From: Actinoplanes sp. M2I2
GTDB taxonomy: Bacteria; Actinomycetota; Actinomycetes; Mycobacteriales; Micromonosporaceae
Assembly (NCBI RefSeq): GCF_023544445.1
Contig: NZ_JALPVJ010000015.1
Span: 1 to 64,000, forward strand
DNA: 64,000 nt
Direction of reading: 5' to 3'
In this document: positions 32,281 through 40,666 of the stretch, piece after piece
Layout: the number at the start of each line of letters is the position of its first letter
Numbering within the stretch: position 1 is the first letter of the stretch
Position numbers and translations under genes: made by a program
Notes under the pieces: model-generated
The model's input: only the letters and a program-made list of their open reading frames with translations
Database searches by the model: none
Told to the model about the DNA's origin: nothing

Positions 32281-33573
32281 ATGTCCTCGTACCGTCTCTA
32301 TCTGCTCATCTGCGGCGCCGGCTCGTTCGCGGCCAAGATGGCCTTCACCCTCAACCTGATCTATCAGGCGACCGTCGTCGGACTGTCGCCGCTTCAGCTC
32401 GTCCTCGTCGGCACGCTCATGGAAGCCGTGTGCTTCGTCGCCCAGGTCCCCACCGGCGTGATCGCCGACCGCTACAGCCGCCGCCTCAGCGTCATCGCCG
32501 GCTACCTGCTGATGGGCGCCGGCCTGCTCGTCTGGGGCCTGCTTCCCACGTACGCGGCGATCCTCGTCGCCAACGTCATCTGGGCGATCGGCGCAGTCTG
32601 CGTCGACGGCGCCGAGGAGGCCTGGGCGGCCGACGAGATCGCCCCCGACCGGGTGACCAGGGCCTTCGTACGCGGTGGTCAGCTCACCCAGGCCGGCGCG
32701 CTGCTGGGCATCGTCGCCGCGGTCGGGCTGACCGCCGTCGAACCGGCCCTGCCCATCGTCGCCGGCGGCGTCCTCACGCTGGCCCTCGGCGTCCTGCTGA
32801 CGGTGGTCATGCCCGAGACCTGGCGCCCGGCCCCGACCGGCTCCTGGCGCTCGGCCCCGCGCGACTCGGGGCGCTCGGCCCCGCCCGACTCGGGGCGCTC
32901 GGCACCGACCGAGTCATGGCGCTCGATGCGCCGCCAGGTCGCCGACGGCGCGCGAGCCGTGCGGCACAGCACGGTGCTGGCCGGCATCCTGGGCGCGACG
33001 CTCTTCGCGGGCATGAGCAGCGAGGGCTTCGACCGGCTGAGCCAGCCGTTCCTGCTGCCGTTCGTGGGCGACCACCCGGTCGAGCTGGTCTTCGGCGCCC
33101 TCTCGATGATCGCCGCGCTCGGCTCCATCGTGGTCACCGGCCTGGCCGGCCGATGGATCGACGTCGTACGCCCCCAGCGCGTCGGCCGCGTCCTGGCGGC
33201 GCTCCAGGCCCTCACGGCGGCCGGCCTGATCGGCCTCGGCTGGGCCGGTCACTGGTGGGCGGCGGTCGCCCTCTATCTGGCCGTACGCCTGCTGCGCGAC
33301 TCGACCGGCCCGATCCTCAACGTCTGGCTCGTGTCGGCGACCGCGCCGGAGTCCCGGGCCACGGTCTTCTCGATCGTGGCCCAGGCCGACGCGCTCGGCC
33401 AGGTCGCGGGCGGCCCACCGGCCGGCTTCGTGGCCCAGCGCCGCGCGATCGGCGCCGGCCTCTCGGTGGCCGGCCTGTTCGTGCTGCCCGCGGTGGCCTT
33501 GCTCGCCCTGGCCGCCAAACGGTCCCCGGACCCGCAACCCACGACACCCGCCGAGCCGGCCACCATGTCGTAA
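32281..33573 (+). CDS. MFS transporter
   Basis: The 430-residue protein has 12 predicted helices and an early GVIADRYSRRLS loop (the helix 2-3 A-motif of major facilitators), followed by the second-half loop GRWIDVVRPQRVGR. Its central cytoplasmic loop (about residues 182-218) contains three to four copies of an eight-residue repeat of the form xxSGRSAP, from a 24-bp tandem repeat. The ATG has GGAG about 9 nt upstream. The 263-bp gap on its left shows a TTGACA near 32054 but no convincing -10. Substrate unknown; it may be independent of the operon before it. Confidence 0.8.
   Translation: MSSYRLYLLICGAGSFAAKMAFTLNLIYQATVVGLSPLQLVLVGTLMEAVCFVAQVPTGVIADRYSRRLSVIAGYLLMGAGLLVWGLLPTYAAILVANVIWAIGAVCVDGAEEAWAADEIAPDRVTRAFVRGGQLTQAGALLGIVAAVGLTAVEPALPIVAGGVLTLALGVLLTVVMPETWRPAPTGSWRSAPRDSGRSAPPDSGRSAPTESWRSMRRQVADGARAVRHSTVLAGILGATLFAGMSSEGFDRLSQPFLLPFVGDHPVELVFGALSMIAALGSIVVTGLAGRWIDVVRPQRVGRVLAALQALTAAGLIGLGWAGHWWAAVALYLAVRLLRDSTGPILNVWLVSATAPESRATVFSIVAQADALGQVAGGPPAGFVAQRRAIGAGLSVAGLFVLPAVALLALAAKRSPDPQPTTPAEPATMS
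32836..32928. repeat. 24-bp tandem repeat inside the MFS gene
   Basis: Units of 24 bp around GACTCGGGGCGCTCGGCCCC repeat about four times in frame and encode SWRSAP, DSGRSAP, DSGRSAP and ESWRSM. They sit in the central cytoplasmic loop, where extra length is tolerated. Confidence 0.65.
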
Positions 33574-33682
33574 CCATCAGGGGTGCGGCGGCGCTTTCCC
33601 TCAGCGTCCGCCGCACCGGCCGAACCCGACGGGAGCTCCACCGAGGCAGCTGTACGTGGCGATGAACATGCGACCGGCCGGG

Positions 33683-34249
33683 TCAACCGATGCGGCGGCG
33701 GCGCAGCAGAGACGCGACTTCGAGCTGGAACGGGAACGGCTCCTCGGTTGCCAGCACCTGGCCAGGACCGGCGACATCAACCGAGGCGTAGTGGTCGCCG
33801 TCCAGCCGCTGGAGGTGCAGCTCCACGGAGTCTTGGGGCTGCTCCACCCGCAGATACCAGCCGATCCGCGCCGCCGCGTACAACTGAGGCTTGAGCAACC
33901 GATCCGTTCCAGCGTTGCTCGGTGAGATCACTTCGATGACCAGCTTGGCTTCGGCGGCCTCGACCGTCGTACCGACGTCGTCGGTATCGGCCACGAGCAG
34001 ATCCGGCTGCAGGATGCGCCCGTCGGCCAGCCGCAGATTGACGTCCTGCAGCACCAGGAGCCCGGCTTGCTCGGCAGCGTCGTAGAGGCCCATCGCCAAC
34101 AAGAAAGCAGTGTGCTGGTGACGCTTGCTCGGTGCAGGACCGATCCACAGGCTGCCATCGACCAGCTCGACGCGGCTCGACGTGTCACCCAGTGCGAAGA
34201 ACTCGTCCTCGCTCCACGGCTCCGGATGCTCCAGCACTGCCACGCTCAT
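33683..34249 (-). CDS. Uma2-family endonuclease-like protein
   Basis: The 188-residue protein has the PD-(D/E)xK-type Uma2 (DUF820) layout: WSEDEFFALGD, VELVDG with E28, LQPDLLVAD with D83 and LVIEVISPSN with E106, then KPQLYAAARIGWYLRVE. Uma2 proteins are very common in actinomycetes and cyanobacteria; nuclease activity is predicted from the fold, but the cellular role is unknown. It lies 79 nt downstream of the XRE regulator on the same strand and the two may be co-transcribed. Confidence 0.85.
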   Translation of the reverse strand: MSVAVLEHPEPWSEDEFFALGDTSSRVELVDGSLWIGPAPSKRHQHTAFLLAMGLYDAAEQAGLLVLQDVNLRLADGRILQPDLLVADTDDVGTTVEAAEAKLVIEVISPSNAGTDRLLKPQLYAAARIGWYLRVEQPQDSVELHLQRLDGDHYASVDVAGPGQVLATEEPFPFQLEVASLLRRRRIG

Positions 34250-34328
34250 CGGATCGCCGAATGCCCAGGCATTTTCGCCGCGGTCCGCGTTGAGTCCGCC
34301 CGTAGCCGCTTCGGCAGTTCGCCGCCGC

Positions 34329-34628
34329 TCAAGCAGCCTCGCCGCCCTGCTCGAAACCGACCTTGAGACGTACGTCCAACGCCGTCGCCAGCCGTTCCAG
34401 CACCGGCAAGGTAGGAACGGTTCCGCCGGCTTCGAACCGGGCGACGGCGGACTGCGTCATTCCCGAAGCCTTCGCCAGCTCGGTTTGACTCCAACCCCGG
34501 CGCTCCCGAAGTTCCCGAGCAGAACGACCGAGCTCGAACGCCAGACGTGCAGCGTCGTACGCCTCCGCGGCACCCGGCTCACCCATCCGCCGCTCCCGCA
34601 TCGCGGCCCAACCGCCGCTATCACTCAT
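34329..34628 (-). CDS. XRE-family helix-turn-helix protein (HigA/MqsA-like)
   Basis: The 99-residue protein has a helix-turn-helix at about residues 40-75 (GWSQTELAKASGMTQSAVARFEAGGTVPTLPVLERLATAL), and an N-terminal helical part with YDAARLAFELGRSARELRERR. This is the layout of HigA-type antitoxins, but no RelE/HigB toxin gene lies next to it. GGAGG is 7 nt before the ATG. Its only neighbour on the strand is the Uma2 gene downstream. It may repress its own promoter, but no palindrome stands out. Confidence 0.8.
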   Translation of the reverse strand: MSDSGGWAAMRERRMGEPGAAEAYDAARLAFELGRSARELRERRGWSQTELAKASGMTQSAVARFEAGGTVPTLPVLERLATALDVRLKVGFEQGGEAA

Positions 34629-34782
34629 GACCCCGCCTCCTCGTCGTCGACCTCGTGCGCCTCGTCAAGCCCCGCGCCACCGAGCCGAGCCCGACCCGGC
34701 CGAACGGCCACCACCGACGCCCGACCGATCCGACCAGGCCAGGCCGGGGCCGGGGCCGGGGCCGGGCCAAAGTCGGCCCCCG

Positions 34783-35535
34783 TTACGAGCTCGGTCGGCG
34801 CAGCAGGTAGGTGTCCATGATCCAGCCGTGCTGTTCGCGGGCCTCGGAACGGGTCTTGACGATGTCGTCGGCTACGTCGGCGACGCGGCCGGAACGCAGG
34901 ATCTCGTCGGGCGTGCTCACGTAGGCGCCCCAGAAGATGTCGGCCTCGGGGTGGGCGGTGAAGGCCTGCTGGGCGTCGAGCATCACGACCACGTCGTCGA
35001 CGCCGTCGGGCCAGCCCTCGGCGAGGCGGCGGCCGGTCGTCACCTGGAACGGCCGGCCGACCCGGTTGAGCGGCACCCGGTGCTTCGCGGCGAGCGCCGA
35101 GACGCTGCTGATGCCGGGAATCACCTCGTACTCGAATTCGATGGTCCCCCGGGCGAGCACCTCGTCGAGGATCGCCATCGACGAGTCGTACAGCGACGGG
35201 TCGCCCCACACCAGGAAGGAGCCGGTCTCGCCCTCGCGCAGGTGCTCGACGAGCATCTCCTCGATCACCAGCGCCCGGCGGTGCCGCCAGTCCTCGACCG
35301 TGCCCTCGTAGTCGGCCGGGGCGCGGTCACGGTCGGGATCGCGGCCCGAGATCATGCGCCGGGTGGGCTTCGAGTAGCCGCGAATGATCCTCTCCCGCAG
35401 ATCGATCATGCTCTGCTTGGTCTCGCCCTTGTCGAGCAGGAAGAAGACGTCGGTACGCCCGATCGCCTTGGCCGCTTGCAGGGTGAGGTGGTCCGGGTCG
35501 CCCGCGCCGATCCCGATCAGACTGATCTTCCGCAC
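34783..35535 (-). CDS. cobF: precorrin-6A synthase (deacetylating)
   Basis: CobF methylates C1 of precorrin-5 and removes the acetyl group in the aerobic cobalamin pathway. The 250-residue protein has the SAM-dependent tetrapyrrole methylase start (ISLIGIGAGDPDHLTLQA), the GSFLVWGDPSLYDSS loop, YEVIPGISSVSALAA, and an end with REQHGWIMDTYLL. The second GTG is chosen because CAGACT (35543-35548) lies 7 nt before it as a leaderless -10; GTG 35541 would be only 1 nt away. It is separated by about 23 kb from the cobN-cobG-cobH-cobI cluster at the right edge. Confidence 0.88.
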   Translation of the reverse strand: MRKISLIGIGAGDPDHLTLQAAKAIGRTDVFFLLDKGETKQSMIDLRERIIRGYSKPTRRMISGRDPDRDRAPADYEGTVEDWRHRRALVIEEMLVEHLREGETGSFLVWGDPSLYDSSMAILDEVLARGTIEFEYEVIPGISSVSALAAKHRVPLNRVGRPFQVTTGRRLAEGWPDGVDDVVVMLDAQQAFTAHPEADIFWGAYVSTPDEILRSGRVADVADDIVKTRSEAREQHGWIMDTYLLRRPSS

Positions 35536-35589
35536 CCGCACCAGTCTGCCCGACCCCCGCGGCGCGACGGCAGGCGAGGGGTCGGGTTG

Positions 35590-36765
35590 TCAGTCCGGCA
35601 GGATCGGGACCGAGGGGCCCAGCTCGCGGCCGATGGTGGCGGCCCGGGAGAGCGACGACGACCCGAACCGGTCGCGCACCGCGTCCACGGCCACGTCGAG
35701 GCGGTCGTCGTCGGCCTCGTCGAACAGGGACGGCTGGACGTGGCCGTCGCCGTCCAGGTTGCTGACGGCCACGCCGACCAGGGTCAGGCCGCGGGTGGCG
35801 ATCAGTGGCCGGGCCTCGTGCAGCAGGGCGCGGGCGGTCGCCTGGATCGCGCGGGTCTGCATGGTGGCCTTGAGCAGGGAGCGGGAGCGGGTGGCCCGGC
35901 CGAAGTCGTCGAAGCGCAGGCGGATCGTGACCGTGCGGCCGGCCCGGTGGGCGCCACGCAGACGGCGGCTCACGCGGTCGACCAGCGCGTCCAGGGTGGC
36001 CTCGATCTCGGTGAACGGGCGCGGCCGCCGGCCCAGCGCGCACTGGGCGCCGATCGAGCCGCGGCGGTGGCCGACCCGGACGCGGCGGGGGTCTCGGTTG
36101 TGGGCCAGCGCGTGCAGATGGTGGCCGGCGCCCGGGCCCAGCATCGACACCAGCGCGGCCTCGCCGACGCGGGCCACGTCGGCGACCGTGGTGATGCGGT
36201 GCTCGCGCAGCTTGGCCGAGGTGATCGGGCCCACGCCCCAGAGCCGTTCGACCGGCAGTGGGTGCAGGAAGGCCAGTTCCGCGCCGGCCGGCACCTCGAG
36301 CAGACCGTCCGGTTTGCCGACCGCGCTCGCCACCTTGGCCAGGAACTTCGTGCCGGCGATGCCCACCGTGATGGGCAGGCCGACCCGGGCGCGGACCTCG
36401 GCGCGCAGGCGGGCCGCGATCTCGCGCGGGCTGCCGCTGACCCGGAGCAGGCCGCTGACGTCGAGGAACGCCTCGTCGATGGAGATGCCCTCGACCAGCG
36501 GAGTCGTGTCGCGGAAGATCTCGAACACCGCCTTGCTGGCCGTCGAGTAGGCCGTCATGCGCGGTGGCACGAGGATCGCCGACGGGCACAGCGCTCGGGC
36601 CTGGGCGATGCCCATCGGGGTGCGTACGCCTCGGGCCTTGGCCTCGTAGCTCGCCGCGAGCACCACCCCGCCGCCGACGAGCACCGGTCGCCCGCGCAGG
36701 GCCGGGTCGTCACGCTGCTCGACCGACGCGTAGAAGGCGTCGAGGTCGGCATGCAGAATGGCCAC
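35590..36765 (-). CDS. dinB: DNA polymerase IV, Y-family translesion polymerase
   Basis: The 391-residue protein bypasses DNA lesions. Catalytic acids appear in HADLDAFYASVE (D7 and D9) and in ISIDEAFLD (D97 and E98); the helix-hairpin-helix part follows (VERLWGVGPITSAKL), then the little-finger domain. The C terminus carries QPSLFDE, a sliding-clamp binding motif. The GTG start lies 6 nt after TATAGT (36772-36777), predicting a leaderless mRNA, and a LexA-type box at 36776-36791 overlaps that -10. Expression should therefore rise in the SOS response. Confidence 0.92.
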   Translation of the reverse strand: MAILHADLDAFYASVEQRDDPALRGRPVLVGGGVVLAASYEAKARGVRTPMGIAQARALCPSAILVPPRMTAYSTASKAVFEIFRDTTPLVEGISIDEAFLDVSGLLRVSGSPREIAARLRAEVRARVGLPITVGIAGTKFLAKVASAVGKPDGLLEVPAGAELAFLHPLPVERLWGVGPITSAKLREHRITTVADVARVGEAALVSMLGPGAGHHLHALAHNRDPRRVRVGHRRGSIGAQCALGRRPRPFTEIEATLDALVDRVSRRLRGAHRAGRTVTIRLRFDDFGRATRSRSLLKATMQTRAIQATARALLHEARPLIATRGLTLVGVAVSNLDGDGHVQPSLFDEADDDRLDVAVDAVRDRFGSSSLSRAATIGRELGPSVPILPD

Positions 36766-36771
36766 AGCGCC

Positions 36772-36791
36772 ACTATAGAACACTTGTTCGA
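36772..36791. promoter_or_regulatory. LexA/SOS box overlapping the dinB -10, shared with the divergent cupin
   Basis: The box TAGAAC-ACTT-GTTCGA (36776-36791) matches the actinobacterial SOS box TCGAAC-N4-GTTCGA at 11 of 12 arm positions. It overlaps the minus-strand -10 TATAGT (36772-36777) of dinB by two bases, and also lies just upstream of the plus-strand -10 CAGAAT (36796-36801) of the cupin gene. LexA bound here would block dinB and might also affect the cupin. Confidence 0.8.
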
Positions 36792-36807
36792 AACCCAGAA
36801 TGGCCGC

Positions 36808-37242
36808 ATGACACGACCTCATCTGGCCGAGCGGTTCGACCTGCAACCCCACCCCGAGGGCGGCTGGTTCCGCGAGACGTTCCGCTCCGAGCAGACCTTC
36901 GAACCGGACGGGTACGCCGGTCCGCGCGCCGCCGCGACCGCCATCTACTTCCTGTTGCACCCGGGCGAGCAGTCGGCCTGGCATGTGGTGCGCTCGGACG
37001 AGCTGTGGTTCTGGCACTCGGGCGGCCCGCTGACGCTGCGCTTCGGGGGTGACGGTGAGCACCCGAAGGAGGAGAGGACCGTCACGCTCGGTGTCGGGGA
37101 GGGCCAGCATCCGCAGGTCCGGATCCCGGCCGGGGTGTGGCAGGCCGCAGAGCCCGCGAGCACGGAGTACGTCCTGGTCAGCTGCGTCGTGGCGCCGGGC
37201 TTCGACTTCGACGACTTTCGTCTCGACGACAACGGATCGTAA
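36808..37242 (+). CDS. cupin domain protein, DUF985 family
   Basis: The 144-residue protein is a DUF985 cupin: LAERFDLQPHPEGGWFRETFRS at the start, ATAIYFLLHPGEQSAWHVVRSDELWFWHSGGPL with the metal-site histidine region, and VRIPAGVWQAAEP at the end. Family members are single beta barrels; substrates are mostly unknown. It reads divergently from dinB with 42 bp between starts. CAGAAT (36796-36801) lies 6 nt before the ATG, a leaderless arrangement. Confidence 0.88.
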   Translation: MTRPHLAERFDLQPHPEGGWFRETFRSEQTFEPDGYAGPRAAATAIYFLLHPGEQSAWHVVRSDELWFWHSGGPLTLRFGGDGEHPKEERTVTLGVGEGQHPQVRIPAGVWQAAEPASTEYVLVSCVVAPGFDFDDFRLDDNGS

Positions 37243-37378
37243 CGAAGTATTCGTCCGGATCGTGACGCCGGTCATGTTCCTCGGGGAATTCGGCGGCAAG
37301 AATCTCCGTTGGTCACACCAGACCTGGGCCCACCCCGCCCGGGCCAAGCAGAGAAGAACTCCGCCTGGAGGAACCACC

Positions 37379-37762
37379 ATGTCGCCTCACGGCGCGACGG
37401 TACGGGAGCTCGACCAGCTCACCTGCCGCGTGTTCGACAGCACCCGCTCCGGGACGCGGCTCGCCGCGTACCGGATCGACGGGACCTTCTACGTCGACAT
37501 CGACCTGCCGGGAATCGACAAGGCCGGTATCGACATCTCGGTCGACGACGGCATCCTGACCGTTCGCGCGGAGCGCCGTGCGGACGCGGACCCGACCGGT
37601 ACGCCGGCCGCGGGCCCGGTGACTCGCGAGGTTGATCTGAGCGAGTCCGAGTCGCTGGACACCGATCGTCTCGAGGCCCGGTGCGACAACGGAGTGGTCA
37701 CCTTGAACATTCCGGTCGTCGTCGAGCCCCGTACGAGCGAACTGGCGGCCGCCGCCGCCTGA
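37379..37762 (+). CDS. Hsp20/alpha-crystallin small heat-shock protein
   Basis: The 127-residue chaperone holds unfolding proteins in solution. The alpha-crystallin domain covers about residues 30-115, with FYVDIDLPGIDKAGIDISVDDGILTVRAERR and DRLEARCDNGVVTLNIPV before the usual edge strand. The conserved A-x-x-x-n-G-V-L motif appears here as ARCDNGVVTL. GGAGG is 7 nt before the ATG. A strong hairpin terminator follows at 37790. No clear HAIR or CIRCE element is seen in the 136-bp upstream gap, which contains an AT-richer stretch near 37230-37260. Confidence 0.88.
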   Translation: MSPHGATVRELDQLTCRVFDSTRSGTRLAAYRIDGTFYVDIDLPGIDKAGIDISVDDGILTVRAERRADADPTGTPAAGPVTREVDLSESESLDTDRLEARCDNGVVTLNIPVVVEPRTSELAAAAA

Positions 37763-37789
37763 CCGAGAAGCGGTGAGAACCGCCGAACG

Positions 37790-37821
37790 AAAAAAGCCGC
37801 GCGGACTCCGCGCGGCTTTTT
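37790..37821. terminator. bidirectional intrinsic terminator
   Basis: AAAAAGCCGCGCGG-ACT-CCGCGCGGCTTTTT is a perfect hairpin with an A-run before and a T-run after, so it can stop transcription from both directions. It lies 28 nt after the Hsp20 stop and 14 nt after the convergent stop of the CBM6 protein gene. Confidence 0.92.
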
Positions 37822-37834
37822 CGTGGGCCGGTCG

Positions 37835-38452
37835 TCAGTGCACGAACTGCAGCCAGTTGAGGTTGACGAACTCGGCGTCGTCCTCGCGGACGAAGGTCAG
37901 GTAGACCGTGTGCCGGCCGGTGGTCGGCGTGAGGTCGACCTGGTCGGTACGCCAGCTCTGCCAGCCGCCGGTGCGGGTGACCTTCATCGTCCCGATCGGC
38001 GGCTGATCAGGCTGGTCGAGCCGGATCTCCATGCGGCCGCCCTCGAGGTCCGACGCGACTCGCACGTCGAGCTTGGTCGCCGCGACCGGCCCGAAGTCGA
38101 CGTCGTCGAAGCGCAACTGGTCGCCGTCGGAGATCCAGCCGAGGTTCTGCCCGCCGCCCTCGTCCTCGGTGTCCTGCGGCTGGGCGCCCACGTTGTCGTC
38201 GGCCGCCTCGGCCTGCAGCGTCGGGTAGACCGTCGGCTCGGGCGCCTCGGTCGGGGGCGGCGACTCGGCCGAGGGCGTGGACGGCGTCACCGCGGCGGCA
38301 GGCGGCAGAGCGACGGCCGGGGCCGGGCTGTCCTGCCAGCGGCCGAGGCCGTACCCGGCCAGCAGCAGGCCGAGCCCGGCGAGCGCGAAGAGCGAGCGCT
38401 GCCGGACCCGGTAGGCCTTGGTGCGATAGACGGATTGACGGGGTGGCGGCAC
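37835..38452 (-). CDS. membrane-anchored CBM6-type carbohydrate-binding protein
   Basis: The 205-residue protein has a basic N terminus, one transmembrane segment (about residues 21-37), a proline/threonine-rich spacer, and from about 75 a CBM6-type beta sandwich (LQAEAADDNVGAQ, then NLGWISDGDQLRFDDVDFG, and GGWQSWRTDQVDLTP, HTVYLTFVRED and VNLNWLQF), the standard ligand-binding pattern. It is therefore displayed outside the cell. Start GTG 38452 or TTG 38455 follows GGAGA; the coding region begins just 5 bp after the OppF stop, so it is the last gene of the ABC transporter operon. Confidence 0.75.
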   Translation of the reverse strand: MPPPRQSVYRTKAYRVRQRSLFALAGLGLLLAGYGLGRWQDSPAPAVALPPAAAVTPSTPSAESPPPTEAPEPTVYPTLQAEAADDNVGAQPQDTEDEGGGQNLGWISDGDQLRFDDVDFGPVAATKLDVRVASDLEGGRMEIRLDQPDQPPIGTMKVTRTGGWQSWRTDQVDLTPTTGRHTVYLTFVREDDAEFVNLNWLQFVH

Positions 38453-38457
38453 CAAGG

Positions 38458-39516
38458 TCAGGCCGTCTCCGCGAGAATCGACTCGGTGGGCGGCTCGGCG
38501 AAGTGGCACGCCACCCGCTGGGCCGGGGCCCGCTCGATCAGGGCCGGGTCCTCGGTCGCGCAGATGTCCTGAGCCTTCCAGCAGCGGGTGCGGAAACGGC
38601 AGCCCGACGGCGGGTCGACCGGGCTCGGCACGTCGCCGACCAGGCGGATCCGGTTCTTCGGCGGGACACCGCGGACCACCCCGATGTCCGGCACGGCCGA
38701 GAGCAGCGCCTGCGTGTACGGGTGCTGGGGCTTCTCGTAGAGCGCGTCGCGCGGCCCCTCCTCGACGACGCGGCCGAGGTACATGACCGCGACCCGGTCG
38801 CAGAAGTGGCGCACCACACCGAGGTCGTGCGCGATGAAGACGAACGCGATGCCGAGCTCGGCCCGCAGGTTCTCCAGCAGGTTCATCACCTGCGCCTGGA
38901 TCGACACGTCGAGGGCGGAGACGGGCTCGTCGGCCACGATGATCTTGGGTCGGGCGGCCAGCGCGCGGGCGATGCCGATGCGCTGCCGCTGACCGCCGGA
39001 GAACTCGTGCGGGTAGCGGTTGTAGTGCTCCGGGTTGAGGCCGACGACCTCGAGCAGCTCCTGCACCCGGGACAGCTCGCCGCTCTTGGCGACCAGGCCG
39101 TGCGTCCGCAGGGCGGTGCCCACGATCGTGCCGACCGTGTGCCGCGGGTTCAGCGACGAGTACGGGTCCTGGAAGATCAGCTGGATCTCCCGGCGGTACG
39201 GGCGCAGCTGACGCTCGGACATGTGCGCGATGTCGACACCCTGGTAGCGGATCTCGCCGGCGGTGGGCTCGAGCAGCCGCGTGATCAGGCGCGCGGTCGT
39301 CGACTTGCCACAGCCGGACTCGCCGACCAGGCCGATCGTCTCGCCCGGCCGCACGGTCAGGTCGACCCCGTCGACGGCCTGCACCCACTGGGTGCGGCGG
39401 GCCAGGAAGCCCTCACCCTTGGTCTTGAAGTGCATCTTGACGTTGTCGAGCTCGAGCAGCGGAGCCCCGGGCACCGAGCGGATGCCGGACTTGGCGGTGG
39501 TGGTATCAGCTGTCAT
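38458..39516 (-). CDS. oligopeptide/dipeptide ABC transporter ATPase (OppF type)
   Basis: The 352-residue ATPase powers uptake with the OppD-type subunit. It has Walker A GESGCGKST at about residues 65-73, Q-loop IFQDPYSSLNP, signature FSGGQRQRIGIARALAARP and Walker B IIVADEPVSALD. The C-terminal oligopeptide extension has four cysteines in CRFRTRC-x5-C and VAC that are typical of this family. Twelve nt separate it from the OppD-type gene upstream. Confidence 0.93.
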   Translation of the reverse strand: MTADTTTAKSGIRSVPGAPLLELDNVKMHFKTKGEGFLARRTQWVQAVDGVDLTVRPGETIGLVGESGCGKSTTARLITRLLEPTAGEIRYQGVDIAHMSERQLRPYRREIQLIFQDPYSSLNPRHTVGTIVGTALRTHGLVAKSGELSRVQELLEVVGLNPEHYNRYPHEFSGGQRQRIGIARALAARPKIIVADEPVSALDVSIQAQVMNLLENLRAELGIAFVFIAHDLGVVRHFCDRVAVMYLGRVVEEGPRDALYEKPQHPYTQALLSAVPDIGVVRGVPPKNRIRLVGDVPSPVDPPSGCRFRTRCWKAQDICATEDPALIERAPAQRVACHFAEPPTESILAETA

Positions 39517-39528
39517 CGTCTTGGTTCC

Positions 39529-40617
39529 TTACGGCAGCCGGGGCAGGACTTCGGTCTCGAAGACCTTGTCGGGTTCCTTGAGGTGGCACCGCGAGGTGCG
39601 ACCCAGATCTGCCGTCCGGGGGATCAGGTCGGGCCGCAGCGTGGTGCACCAGTCGTCGGGCACGCGGTCCTTGAACTCGCAGCGCGGGTGGAACGGGCAC
39701 CCCGAGGGCACGGCCAGCAGGCTGGGCGGCGAGCCGGGGATCGGGTGCAGCGGCTGCGGCTCGCCGGTGAGCGCCGGGATGCTTTCGAGCAGACCCCAGG
39801 CGTACGGGTGCAGGGGCTCACCGAGGATCTTGTTGACCGGGCCGTGCTCGATGGCGGTGCCCGCGTACATCACCAGGATGTCGTCGGCGATCTCGGCGAC
39901 CACCCCGAGGTCGTGGGTGATGAAGACGACCGCCGAGCCGAAGTCGCGCTGCAGGTCGGAGATCAGGTCGAGGATCTGGGCCTGCACGGTCACGTCGAGC
40001 GCGGTGGTCGGCTCGTCGGCGATCAGCAGTTTCGGGTCGTTGACCAGCGCCATCGCGATCATCGCGCGCTGCCGCATGCCGCCGGAGAACTCGTGCGGGT
40101 ACTGGTCGACGCGCCGGCGCGGGTTGGGGATGCCGACCCGGCCCAGCATGTCGATCGCCCGCTCCTTGGCGACCTTCTTGCTGACGTTGTTGTGCGTCCG
40201 GTACGACTCCATGATCTGGTTGCCGATCGTGAAGTACGGGTGCAGGGACGACTGCGGGTCCTGGAAGATCATCGCGGCGTCGCCACCGCGGTAACCCTCG
40301 AGGTCCTTGTCGCTCATGCCGACGACCTCGCGGCCGCCGACCTTGATCGAGCCGCTGATCCGGGCGACCTTGCGATCGTGCAGGCCGAGGACCGCCATGC
40401 TGGAGACGCTCTTGCCCGACCCGGACTCGCCGACGATCGCCAGGGTGCGGCGCAGCGGGACCGAGTAGCTCAGGCCCTGCACGGCCCGCACCAGGCCGTC
40501 GGCCGTGGGGAACTGCACCTGCAGGTCGGTGACCTCGAGGTACGCCTCCTCGTTGGCCGCCGCCTCGCGGGGGACGCGGGTCACCGTGTGCGGGACCCCG
40601 GTGGTCTGGTCGCTCAT
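39529..40617 (-). CDS. oligopeptide/dipeptide ABC transporter ATPase (OppD type)
   Basis: The 362-residue partner ATPase has Walker A GESGSGKS (about 63-70), IFQDPQSSLHPYF, FSGGMRQRAMIAMALVNDP, LIADEPTTALDVT and a C-terminal cysteine-bearing extension (CPFHPRCEF, WCTTL, RCHL). It lies between the OppB-type permease (49 nt) and the OppF-type ATPase (12 nt). With the permeases and binding protein it forms a complete importer at the cytoplasmic membrane. Confidence 0.93.
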   Translation of the reverse strand: MSDQTTGVPHTVTRVPREAAANEEAYLEVTDLQVQFPTADGLVRAVQGLSYSVPLRRTLAIVGESGSGKSVSSMAVLGLHDRKVARISGSIKVGGREVVGMSDKDLEGYRGGDAAMIFQDPQSSLHPYFTIGNQIMESYRTHNNVSKKVAKERAIDMLGRVGIPNPRRRVDQYPHEFSGGMRQRAMIAMALVNDPKLLIADEPTTALDVTVQAQILDLISDLQRDFGSAVVFITHDLGVVAEIADDILVMYAGTAIEHGPVNKILGEPLHPYAWGLLESIPALTGEPQPLHPIPGSPPSLLAVPSGCPFHPRCEFKDRVPDDWCTTLRPDLIPRTADLGRTSRCHLKEPDKVFETEVLPRLP

Positions 40618-40666
40618 GCTGCCGCCTTCGTGCTGCGGGGGGTGGACTGCGGAGTGGGGGCCGGGA

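Noticed and set aside
34629..34782. Missing HigB-like toxin upstream of the XRE gene
   Set aside because: The 154-bp interval has no plausible toxin frame; only a GC-rich tandem GGGGCC-like stretch was seen.
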